Shown: in pieces, positions 1 through 6,442 of the stretch
How the letters are laid out: each line of letters starts with the position of its first letter
How positions within the stretch are numbered: the first letter of the stretch is position 1
From: an uncultured Rhodobacterales bacterium
Lineage (GTDB): Bacteria > Pseudomonadota > Alphaproteobacteria > Rhodobacterales > Rhodobacteraceae
Reading direction: 5' to 3'
DNA: 8,138 nucleotides
Assembly (NCBI GenBank): GCA_937901055.1
Contig: CALCGO010000522.1
Span: 1-8,138 of the forward strand
Notes under the pieces: generated by a model
Database searches by the model: none
Told to the model about the DNA's origin: nothing
What the model saw: the letters and a program-made list of their open reading frames with translations, nothing else
Position numbers and translations under genes: made by a program

Positions 1-793
1 CATCCGCGTTTTCTTCGCCTGTTAACGTAGCCGCGTCCATTCCTGCACCGATCTCAACACCCTTAACGGCGTTGATCGACATCATAGCCGTAGCAATATC
101 CGTATCCAGTTTAGCATAAACTGGCGCACCAAGGCCTGCCGGAAGGCCGGAGGCGATGACCTCCACAACGGCACCAACCGAGCTGCCGGACTTACGCAAC
201 CCCGACAAATATTCATCCCATTGCGCGGCCATCCTGGCGTCTGGTGTCCAGAATGGGTTCGCTTCGATTTCTGCGAAGTCAAAATTGTCGCGATTAATTT
301 TGTGCGGCCCCATCTGCACCATGTATCCGGTGATTTTCAGATCTGGCAACAATGATTTCAGTACTTCACGCGCCACACCACCTGCTGCAACACGCGCTGC
401 AGTTTCACGTGCGCTGGAGCGACCGCCACCACGATGATCACGGTTTCCGTATTTCTGGAAATATGTGATGTCCGCATGGCCGGGCCGGAATTTTTCGTGG
501 ATATCTCCGTAATCTTTTGAACGTTGGTCCGTATTGCGGATCATCAACTGAATGGGTGTGCCGGTCGTTTTACCTTCAAACACTCCAGACAAAATCTCGA
601 CTTGGTCGGCCTCTTGTCGTTGGGTCGTGAACTTATTCTGCCCCGGTTTCCGTTTGTCCAGCCAGTGCTGGATCATATCAGCCGTCAACGGCACGTTTGG
701 TGGACAACCGTCAACCACCGCGCCCAATGCTGGCCCGTGGCTTTCGCCCCAAGTGGTTACACGAAACAGATGGCCGAACGAATTCATGGACAT
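1..793 (-). CDS. aroC: Chorismate synthase, 5' part (C-terminus beyond the window)
   Basis: Chorismate synthase removes phosphate from 5-enolpyruvylshikimate-3-phosphate to make chorismate, the last step of the shikimate pathway, in the cytoplasm and with reduced FMN as cofactor. Reading the minus strand from 793 gives 264 residues without a stop up to the window edge; the family is usually about 360 residues, so roughly the last 100 are missing. Recognised family motifs include FRVTTWGESHG near the N-terminus, TTQRQEADQVEILSGVFEG around residues 55-73, FRPGHAD around 102-108, and RGGGRSSARET around 121-131, the conserved substrate/FMN-binding region. The start at 793 (MSMNSFGH) is preferred over the ATG at 787 because AAAGGAG lies 8 nt upstream of 793. 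The gene is divergent from thiB and no frame disruption is seen. Identification is very secure. Confidence 0.97.
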   Translation of the reverse strand, partial: MSMNSFGHLFRVTTWGESHGPALGAVVDGCPPNVPLTADMIQHWLDKRKPGQNKFTTQRQEADQVEILSGVFEGKTTGTPIQLMIRNTDQRSKDYGDIHEKFRPGHADITYFQKYGNRDHRGGGRSSARETAARVAAGGVAREVLKSLLPDLKITGYMVQMGPHKINRDNFDFAEIEANPFWTPDARMAAQWDEYLSGLRKSGSSVGAVVEVIASGLPAGLGAPVYAKLDTDIATAMMSINAVKGVEIGAGMDAATLTGEENAD

Positions 794-801
794 GATGTTG
801 A

Positions 802-808
802 CTCCTTT
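802..808 (-). promoter_or_regulatory. aroC ribosome binding site
   Basis: The minus strand reads AAAGGAG here, 8 nt before the ATG at 793. The alternative ATG at 787 would be 14 nt away, so this site decides the start in favour of 793. Confidence 0.75.
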
Positions 809-890
809 AACAGATCAATACCGCAAGCCCCGCCGCGTAAAAAGCCCCTTTTCATCTCACCTCTTGCAATTCTGGCGCTAAAGGCTAGTG

Positions 891-987
891 TCCGACCTGC
901 CTCGGGGGGCCAGAAATGGCTGAGATGCGTAATGCAGACCCGTTGAACCTGAACCGGATCATGCCGGCGTAGGGAAGGTGCGACGGA
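891..987 (+). promoter_or_regulatory. TPP (thi-box) riboswitch aptamer
   Basis: This RNA element binds thiamine pyrophosphate and controls the downstream thiBPQ operon. The conserved thi-box segments are present in order: a G-rich stretch (CGGGGGG at 903-909), CTGAGAT at 920-926 (pyrimidine-sensing arm), ACCCGTTGAACCTGA at 938-952, CCGGATCATGCCGGCGTAGGGAA at about 954-976 (the pyrophosphate-sensing arm and its 3' flank). The closing helix P1 can be drawn between 891-902 and 976-987, with two mismatches (C-C and A-A). The start codon of thiB follows 48 nt after the aptamer. No U-run terminator follows, so control of translation start is more likely than termination. TPP riboswitches are known upstream of thiamine transport genes in many proteobacteria, which fits. 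Confidence 0.95.
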
Positions 988-994
988 TATCCGT

Positions 995-1028
995 TCCTCC
1001 TATCTCATACGTCGCAGTAAATGGAGGA
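995..1028 (+). promoter_or_regulatory. Expression platform: anti-SD / SD hairpin before thiB
   Basis: TCCTCC at 995-1000 is the exact reverse complement of GGAGGA at 1023-1028, the thiB ribosome binding site 7 nt ahead of the ATG at 1036. Pairing of the two would hide the ribosome binding site. A competing pairing is possible between GGGAA (972-976, part of the aptamer) and TTCCT (994-998), which would free the site when no ligand is bound. This is an inference from base complementarity; the pairing rule is seen, the switch behaviour is not proven. Confidence 0.65.
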
Positions 1029-1035
1029 CCATATA

Positions 1036-2025
1036 ATGAAACGATCCCTTCTCGCTGCGGCCCTAGTCACCTTTGCTGGTGCTGCTTGGGCTGAAACACC
1101 GACCTTAACGGTCTATACTTACGACAGCTTCGTACCTGATTGGGGCCCCGGCCCCCTGATCGAAACCGCATTTGAAGAAACCTGTGGATGCGATCTGGTA
1201 TTCGTTGGGGCGGGCGACGGCGCGGCACTGCTTGCACGATTGAAACTGGAAGGTGCGCGGACTAAAGCCGATGTGGTTCTGGGGCTGGATACAAGCCTGA
1301 TCGCAAACGCCAAAGCGACGGAATTGTTTGCACCACACACCGGTGTTCCGTCAGATCTGAATTTGCCTGTTGCGTGGACCGACGAAGTCTTCCTGCCATA
1401 CGACTGGGGGTATTTCGCGTTTGTATATGACAAAACTCAAATGGCAAACGCGCCCACAAGTTTTGCGGAATTGTTGGAAAGTGATGTCAGCATCATCATT
1501 CAGGACCCTCGCAGTTCGACTCCAGGGCTTGGTTTGTTGCTTTGGGTTAAGGAAATCTATGGTGACAAAGCTGCCGAGGTTTGGGAAACACTATCGCCGC
1601 GCATCGTGACCGTGACCAAGGGTTGGTCCGAGGCGTACGGCATGTTCTTAGAGGGTGAGGCCGACATGGTGTTGAGCTATACCACTTCGCCAGCCTATCA
1701 TTTGATAGCGGAGGAAGACGATTCAAAAGCTGCTGCAGTTTTTGACGAGGGGCACTATATGCAAATTGAGGTGGCTGCGAAGATTGCTGGAACGGAACAC
1801 GGGCAACTTGCCGATGAATTTCTTGAGTTCATGACGCAGGATGCGTTCCAATCCATTATCCCGACAACCAACTGGATGTATCCTGCGGTATTGCCTGAAA
1901 ATGGGTTGCCCGAAGGATTTATCGCAGAGAATGAACCGGAGAAAGCGTTGTTATTTCCGATTGATGGCGTTGAATCCATCCGTAAAGAGGCACTGGCCGA
2001 ATGGCTGTCCGCCCTCAGTCAATAA
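1036..2025 (+). CDS. thiB: Thiamine-binding periplasmic protein of the ThiBPQ importer
   Basis: ThiB (TbpA) captures thiamine and its phosphates in the periplasm and delivers them to ThiP. The 329-residue product starts with a signal peptide: MKRS, a hydrophobic stretch to about residue 18, and a likely cut after AWA (residues 17-19). The mature protein opens with LTVYTYDSF and DWGPGP, the hallmark of ThiB. Further family motifs are ADVVLGLD (79-85), DPRSSTPGLGLLLW (157-170), TKGWSEAYG (194-202), LSYTTSPAYH (213-222) and TNWMYP (278-283). Trp197, Tyr215, Tyr221 and Trp280 sit where, from memory of E. coli TbpA, aromatic residues enclose the thiamine. An in-frame ATG at 1021 lies inside the ribosome binding site itself, so 1036 is chosen: GGAGGA ends 7 nt upstream and the signal peptide begins there. 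First gene of the operon, under TPP riboswitch control; its end overlaps thiP by 25 bp. Confidence 0.96.
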   Translation: MKRSLLAAALVTFAGAAWAETPTLTVYTYDSFVPDWGPGPLIETAFEETCGCDLVFVGAGDGAALLARLKLEGARTKADVVLGLDTSLIANAKATELFAPHTGVPSDLNLPVAWTDEVFLPYDWGYFAFVYDKTQMANAPTSFAELLESDVSIIIQDPRSSTPGLGLLLWVKEIYGDKAAEVWETLSPRIVTVTKGWSEAYGMFLEGEADMVLSYTTSPAYHLIAEEDDSKAAAVFDEGHYMQIEVAAKIAGTEHGQLADEFLEFMTQDAFQSIIPTTNWMYPAVLPENGLPEGFIAENEPEKALLFPIDGVESIRKEALAEWLSALSQ

Positions 2026-3584
2026 ACCCAATCACCCGCTGGTCGGGTTCGGCAGCGCTACTTTTCGTGGCGCTGCTGGTGATTGGACCACTGGTGGCAT
2101 TGTGGTTAAGAGCCGATACGTCGACGTCCTTAACCAGTACCGACTGGGCGGCCGTGCGGTTCACGCTTTTTCAAGCGATACTGTCAGCAACCATCAGCGT
2201 TCTATTGGCGATACCAGTCGCACGCGCGCTGGCTCGCCGGAACTTTCGCGGACGATCTGTGTTGGTCACCCTATTGGGCGCACCGTTTTTGCTACCCGTT
2301 ATAGTCGCCATTTTCGGGCTATTGGCCATTTGGGGGCGCTCCGGAATTGTATCGCAAATATTGCAGTCCCTTGGTGCAGAACGGCTGAACATCTACGGCC
2401 TGACGGGCGTTTTGCTGGCCCATGTGTTTTTTAATCTACCTCTGGTCACACGACTTATTCTGCAAGGCTGGGGTCGTATTCCGGTCGAACACTTCAGATT
2501 AAGCGCCCAGATTGGAATGACGCCAAAAGACATATTCTTACGGCTGGAAATGCCGATGCTTCGTAGCATATTGCCCGGGGCATTTCTGTTGGTTTTCTTG
2601 TTATGTGTTACCAGTTTTGCCGTCGCCCTAACCCTTGGCGGCGGGCCCAAAGCAACGACTATAGAGTTAGCGATATATCAAGCGCTACGATTTGAGTTCG
2701 ACCTTGGGAAGGCAGCTGTGCTTGGGTTAATACAGTTCATAATCTGTGGAATCATCGCCTTTTGGTCACTGCGCGCTACAGCCCCTATCGTTTTTGGTAG
2801 CGGATTAACGACGGTAACGCGACGTTGGGATGTTTCATCCAAAATCATGCTTTGGCAAGATAGTTTAGTGTTGATCGCGGTCACGGTTTTCCTCGGCGCG
2901 CCGCTAGTTTCAGTCATTGGTCGCGGCCTTCCTGCGCTAACCAACCTGCCAGACGCTGTTTGGCCAGCAATATTTAACAGCCTAATCGTCGCTTTGTTTT
3001 CAGCAGCTCTTTCGGTATTGCTCGCCTTAGCACTGGCTGGATATATTGACGAATTGAAAGCACGCCACCAAAAGATGTCATCGGTTGTCGAAGGATTCGG
3101 GTTGTTAACTCTCGCTGCTTCACCATTCGTATTGGGCACAGGGTTGTTCATTATCATTCACCCGATTGCGGATCCGTTTGCCCTCGCATTGCCTGTTACC
3201 GCATTGGTGAACGCCGCTATCAGTCTTCCGTTGGCGTTGCGAGCCTTGCTGCCTGCCTTGCAACACAATCGTCAAATATATGGTCGCCTTTCGGATAGCC
3301 TTGATTTGCAGGGATGGGCTCGTTTTCGACTGACAACTTGGCCCGTTATTCGCAAACCTTTAGGGTTTTCGACGGGACTGGCGGCGGCGTTATCGATGGG
3401 GGATTTGGGCGTAATCACCCTATTTGCACCGCCAGATGTCGAAACATTGCCGTTGATCATGTATCGGTTAATGGGCGTATACCGCATGGACGAAGCGGCC
3501 AGCGTTGCATTGATATTAGTCGCGCTGACCCTAACACTATTCTGGGTATTTGATCGTGGAGGCCGCCTTGGACATCAAACTTGA
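2001..3584 (+). CDS. thiP: Thiamine ABC transporter permease
   Basis: ThiP is the inner-membrane channel of the thiamine importer. The 527-residue product is strongly hydrophobic, with a first membrane segment near residues 16-36 and two homologous permease halves (about 50-260 and 320-520), typical of the fused ThiP family (E. coli ThiP is of similar length). Each half has the cytoplasmic coupling loop that contacts ThiQ: around residues 166-190 (SAQIGMTPKDIF, MPMLRSILPG) and around 429-455 (RLSDSLDLQGWARFRLTTWP). LTLGGGPKATTIELAIYQAL (210-229) is a very characteristic ThiP stretch. The start ATG at 2001 lies inside the end of thiB, with AAGAGG 10 nt upstream, indicating translational coupling. 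The 3' end overlaps thiQ by 17 bp. No frame damage is seen. Confidence 0.96.
   Translation: MAVRPQSINPITRWSGSAALLFVALLVIGPLVALWLRADTSTSLTSTDWAAVRFTLFQAILSATISVLLAIPVARALARRNFRGRSVLVTLLGAPFLLPVIVAIFGLLAIWGRSGIVSQILQSLGAERLNIYGLTGVLLAHVFFNLPLVTRLILQGWGRIPVEHFRLSAQIGMTPKDIFLRLEMPMLRSILPGAFLLVFLLCVTSFAVALTLGGGPKATTIELAIYQALRFEFDLGKAAVLGLIQFIICGIIAFWSLRATAPIVFGSGLTTVTRRWDVSSKIMLWQDSLVLIAVTVFLGAPLVSVIGRGLPALTNLPDAVWPAIFNSLIVALFSAALSVLLALALAGYIDELKARHQKMSSVVEGFGLLTLAASPFVLGTGLFIIIHPIADPFALALPVTALVNAAISLPLALRALLPALQHNRQIYGRLSDSLDLQGWARFRLTTWPVIRKPLGFSTGLAAALSMGDLGVITLFAPPDVETLPLIMYRLMGVYRMDEAASVALILVALTLTLFWVFDRGGRLGHQT
3558..3562 (+). promoter_or_regulatory. thiQ ribosome binding site
   Basis: GGAGG lies 5 nt before a TTG at 3568 and within the 3' end of thiP. 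It selects TTG 3568 over the upstream in-frame TTG at 3550 and GTG at 3556, which would place the site inside or after the start. Confidence 0.7.
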
Positions 3585-4263
3585 TAAACTTCTAGTCGAA
3601 CAAACCGACTTTTCTCTGCAGGCTGATTTAACAATCAAACACGGAACGACTGCAATAATTGGTCCATCCGGTGGAGGTAAATCAACTTTGCTGTTGGCCA
3701 TCGCTGGTTTCGTCAGCCCCACGAAGGGCAGTATTTCGATCGGTCACACTACGATTACCAACACACCACCCGCGAAACGCCCTGTGACGTTGCTGTTTCA
3801 GGAAAACAACCTGTTTCCGCATTTGACGGTATTTCAAAACACTGCGCTGGGCGTCCGGCCTGACCTGAAGCTGTCCAGAATCCAAATTGACCAAGTCGAG
3901 GGGGCTTTGGAAAAAGTAGGGTTAGTGGATATGGGAACGCGCCATCCTTCAGAATTATCTGGTGGACAGCGTCAGCGCGTTTCGTTGGCGCGCGCATTGT
4001 TGCGTGACCGCCCGGTGCTAATGTTGGATGAACCTTTCGCAGCACTTGGGCCTGCACTTCGTCACGAGATGCTCGATCTGGTAGCGCGTATTCGACAAGA
4101 TCAGGATTCAACGTTGTTGATGGTGACGCACAATCCAGACGATGCCCTGCGGATTGCTGAGTATACCGTACTTGTCGCGGATGGCGTCGCAACGGCGCCT
4201 CAGCGAACTGCCGAGTTGTTTAATAATCCGCCGCCAGCACTCGCGGCGTATTTGGGCAAATAA
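3568..4263 (+). CDS. thiQ: Thiamine ABC transporter ATP-binding protein
   Basis: ThiQ is the cytoplasmic ATPase that powers thiamine uptake through ThiP. With the TTG start at 3568 the protein has 231 residues and begins MDIKLDKLLV, matching the usual ThiQ N-terminus and length. Nucleotide-binding motifs are all visible: Walker A GPSGGGKST (32-40), Q-loop FQENNLFPHLTV (77-88, Gln78), signature LSGGQRQR (130-137), Walker B LMLDE (151-155) with catalytic Glu155, and H-loop His188 in MVTHN. The D-loop reads AALGP (158-162), with Gly161 where most ABC ATPases, including E. coli ThiQ, have Asp; this may be a lineage feature of alphaproteobacterial ThiQ rather than damage. It is the last gene of thiBPQ, overlapping thiP by 17 bp, and is followed almost at once by a hairpin terminator. 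Confidence 0.95.
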   Translation: MDIKLDKLLVEQTDFSLQADLTIKHGTTAIIGPSGGGKSTLLLAIAGFVSPTKGSISIGHTTITNTPPAKRPVTLLFQENNLFPHLTVFQNTALGVRPDLKLSRIQIDQVEGALEKVGLVDMGTRHPSELSGGQRQRVSLARALLRDRPVLMLDEPFAALGPALRHEMLDLVARIRQDQDSTLLMVTHNPDDALRIAEYTVLVADGVATAPQRTAELFNNPPPALAAYLGK

Positions 4264-4265
4264 AA

Positions 4266-4288
4266 AGGGCGGGGATTAATCCCGCCCT
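4266..4288. terminator. Shared hairpin terminator between thiQ and petC
   Basis: An 8-bp stem, mostly G-C, joins 4266-4273 and 4281-4288 (AGGGCGGG against CCCGCCCT) around a 7-nt loop. On the minus strand the stem is followed by TTTTTA, a good intrinsic terminator for the petABC transcript, whose last stop is at 4313. On the plus strand it comes 3 bp after the thiQ stop but only a mixed sequence (CTCAAAATTCG) follows, so it would end thiBPQ transcription less efficiently. It lies between two converging operons. Confidence 0.85.
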
Positions 4289-4312
4289 CTCAAAATTCGA
4301 TTTCTGAAACAA

Positions 4313-5092
4313 TCAGTCTTTGTACTTGTGTGGAGCCCAAAGCTTCTTGTTTGTCAGGTACAGCAACGAAGCAAGGAAGACGAGGAACACAAAAACAAGG
4401 AACCCTGTTTCTTTACGTGCAGTCATCTTCGGTTCGGCTGCCCACATCAAGAACGCAGAAACATCCTGCGACATGTGGTGAACATCTGCTTCGTGACCAT
4501 CACGGAATTCTACCAGATCGTCTTCCAATGGCGGCGCCATTGCGATCCAACCACCAGGGAAAGCGGTGTTTTCGTAGAACGTCGTGCCCGCTTCTTCTTT
4601 TTCGTGGCCAGTATAGCCAGTCAAGATCGAGGCGATGTACTCAGGACCACCCATACCTTTGATGACCTGATTGATCCCAAGACCCCAAGGTCCGTGGAAA
4701 CCAGCACGGGCTTTCGCCATCAGGCTAAGGTCCGGTGCACCGTCAAAGCTGGAAGTCGGGAACATGTCCGCAGGCTTCGCCGCACGATCTTCGTCGAGTT
4801 CGGCATCGTAAACTTCGAACTGTGCCGCGTAGGCTTTGACTTAATCTGCTTCAAGCGCGGGGCCGCCGTGATCACCAAGTGTACGGAATGAAATATATTG
4901 CAAACCGTGACACGCTGAACAAACCTCGGTGTAAACCTGAAGGCCACGTTGCAGCTGGTGCTCGTCGTAGGTGCCAAATGGCCCTTCGAAGCTAAAGTCG
5001 AAGTCTTCGATGTGGCTTTCCGCACCGGAAGCATAGGCTCCGGTGGAAAGGCCAGCCGCTAGGAGCGCGGAAAGGATTGTTTTCTTAAACAT
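4313..5092 (-). pseudogene. petC: Cytochrome c1 of the bc1 complex, interrupted by one in-frame TAA
   Basis: Cytochrome c1 takes electrons from the Rieske protein and passes them to soluble or membrane cytochrome c on the periplasmic side. From ATG 5092 (AAGGAA 8 nt upstream, 22 nt after petB) the frame gives a signal peptide MFKKTILSALLAAGLSTGAYA, then heme-attachment motif CSACH (Cys58, Cys61, His62), then a TAA at codon 84 (4841-4843). The same frame continues without shift: VKAYAAQFEVYDAELDE, DMFPTS, SLMAKARAG, GGPEYIASILTGY, the heme-ligand Met185 in GGWIAMAPPL, SAFLMWAAEP (212-221), a C-terminal membrane anchor (about 229-246) and the typical ending LTNKKLWAP. With the stop read through the product is 259 residues. 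Roseobacter homologues, from memory, have Gln here (EDQV), so CAA to TAA is the simplest explanation. It lacks the cysteine-bearing insertion found before the ligand Met in Rhodobacter c1. As written, the product would stop before the axial Met and membrane anchor. Could be a real null allele or a one-base sequence error. Confidence 0.9.
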
Positions 5093-5114
5093 CTCAATAT
5101 TTCCTTTTCGTCTC

Positions 5115-6431
5115 TTACTCAGCCGAAGTCGGCTTGTAGTGGGCATCGAAATCTTCTTCGATAGTCGCAGGCGGTGTTTTCGCTTTCTCGACCAAGCCAA
5201 GAACCGGCAAGATAACCAAGAAATAAGCGAACCAGTATGTCGCACCAACTAGTGATATGATGGAATACGGAGGCTCGGCAGGCATAGCGCCAGCCCACAT
5301 CAGAACAACAAAGTCGATGACAAGGAACCAGAAGAACCACTTGAACATCGGACGGTATGTACCGGAACGTGTACGGCTTGTATCCAGCCAAGGCGCAAGC
5401 GCCATGACGAATATGGAACCAAACATCGCGATAACACCAAAGAACTTCGCATCAACAATGCCACCAGTAATCCAGCTTGTAAGCTGCACAACTGCAACAT
5501 CGGCAGTGAACGCGCGCAAGATCGCGTAGAACGGAAGGTAATACCATTCAGGAACAATATGCGATGGTGTAACCAGCGGATTAGCGATCGTGTAATTGTC
5601 CGGATGCCCGAAGTAGTTTGGCATGGTCCAGATAACAGCCACGAAGACTGCAAGAACAACAACCAGCGCAAACAAATCTTTGATCACAAAGTAAGGCCAG
5701 AACGGAAGCGTGTCTTTCTTAACTTCGTCTTTCGAGCCGCGACGAACCTCAACACCTGTCGGGTTGTTGTTACCTGTCGTGTGGAAAGCCCACATGTGAA
5801 CAGCCACAAGGCCGACAATCACAAATGGCAGCAAGTAGTGAAGCGAGAAAAAGCGGTTCAGCGTGGCATTATCCACAGCAGGTCCACCCATTAGCCATGT
5901 TTGGATTGTTTCGCCGACGAACGGGATCGCTCCAAAGAAGCCAGTGATAACCGTCGCGCCCCAGAAAGACATTTGGCCCCATGGAAGTACGTAACCAAGG
6001 AAGCCTGTCGCCATCATCGCAAGATAGATCAACATACCGATGATCCATGTAATTTCACGCGGGGCTTTGTACGAACCGTAGTAAAGGCCACGGAAAATGT
6101 GGATATATACAGCCATAAAGAACAACGACGCGCCGTTCATATGAACGTAACGCAAGGCCCAACCACCATTCACATCGCGCATGATATGTTCAACCGACGC
6201 GAACGCCAGATCAACATGCGGAGTGTAGTGCATCGCCAAAACGATACCGGTAATGATTTGAAGAACGAGGCAGAATGCCAACACGATGCCCCAGATCCAC
6301 CACCAGTTAAGGTTTTTCGGTGTCGGGATCATCAACGTATCGTAAGCAAGGCTTACAACTGGCAGACGTTCGTGTAGCCATTTTTCGAAGCCGGTCTTTG
6401 GCTCGTAATGGTCGTGTGGAATACCACTCAT
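5115..6431 (-). CDS. petB: Cytochrome b of the cytochrome bc1 complex
   Basis: Cytochrome b is the membrane core of complex III, carrying hemes bL and bH and the quinol-oxidising (Qo) and quinone-reducing (Qi) sites. The 438-residue product is full length for the Rhodobacter-type protein. The four heme-ligand histidines occur at His97, His111, His198 and His212, in RYVHMNGAS, YIHIFRGLYYGS, FSLHYLLPF and VAVHMWAFH. The Qo-site PEWY motif is at 294-297 in HIVPEWYYLPFYAILRAF. GYVLPWGQMSFWGATVIT (146-163) is the conserved cd1/cd2 region beside the Qo site. Multiple membrane helices are obvious. The start at 6431 is preceded by GAGGGAGA, which overlaps the petA stop codon, so petB is probably translationally coupled to petA (11-nt gap). 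It is intact, unlike the downstream petC. Confidence 0.98.
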   Translation of the reverse strand: MSGIPHDHYEPKTGFEKWLHERLPVVSLAYDTLMIPTPKNLNWWWIWGIVLAFCLVLQIITGIVLAMHYTPHVDLAFASVEHIMRDVNGGWALRYVHMNGASLFFMAVYIHIFRGLYYGSYKAPREITWIIGMLIYLAMMATGFLGYVLPWGQMSFWGATVITGFFGAIPFVGETIQTWLMGGPAVDNATLNRFFSLHYLLPFVIVGLVAVHMWAFHTTGNNNPTGVEVRRGSKDEVKKDTLPFWPYFVIKDLFALVVVLAVFVAVIWTMPNYFGHPDNYTIANPLVTPSHIVPEWYYLPFYAILRAFTADVAVVQLTSWITGGIVDAKFFGVIAMFGSIFVMALAPWLDTSRTRSGTYRPMFKWFFWFLVIDFVVLMWAGAMPAEPPYSIISLVGATYWFAYFLVILPVLGLVEKAKTPPATIEEDFDAHYKPTSAE

Positions 6432-6442
6432 TATAGTCTCCC

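Noticed and set aside
836..852. AAAAGCCCCTTTT inverted repeat as a terminator
   Set aside because: The stem is short and nearly all A-T, in a divergent upstream region where no transcript needs to end.
864..891. Possible thiB promoter TTGCAA - 16 nt - TAGTGT
   Set aside because: Transcription from it would start inside the P1 helix and cut off the 5' strand of the riboswitch, so it is unlikely to be the real promoter; no better one was recognised.
156..946. Plus-strand open frames across 156-437 and 524-946
   Set aside because: They are antisense shadows of aroC, and the last runs into the riboswitch; no family resemblance or ribosome binding site.
4313..4765. Separate gene starting at the internal ATG at 4765
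   Set aside because: It is in the same frame as the 5' part of petC and continues its homology; no ribosome binding site precedes it and it lacks a signal peptide and heme-attachment motif.
4841..4843. TAA reassigned to glutamine or another amino acid
   Set aside because: thiB, thiQ and the S74-domain gene end in TAA at the expected lengths, so TAA works as a normal stop here; nothing suggests a local recoding signal.
4841..5248. Longer gene starting at 5248 on the minus strand
   Set aside because: The first 52 codons are an out-of-frame reading of the petB 3' end; the ribosome binding site and signal peptide place the petC start at 5092.
5559..6377. Plus-strand open frames opposite petB
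   Set aside because: Compositional shadows of the strongly coding minus strand; the translations are low-complexity and unlike known proteins.
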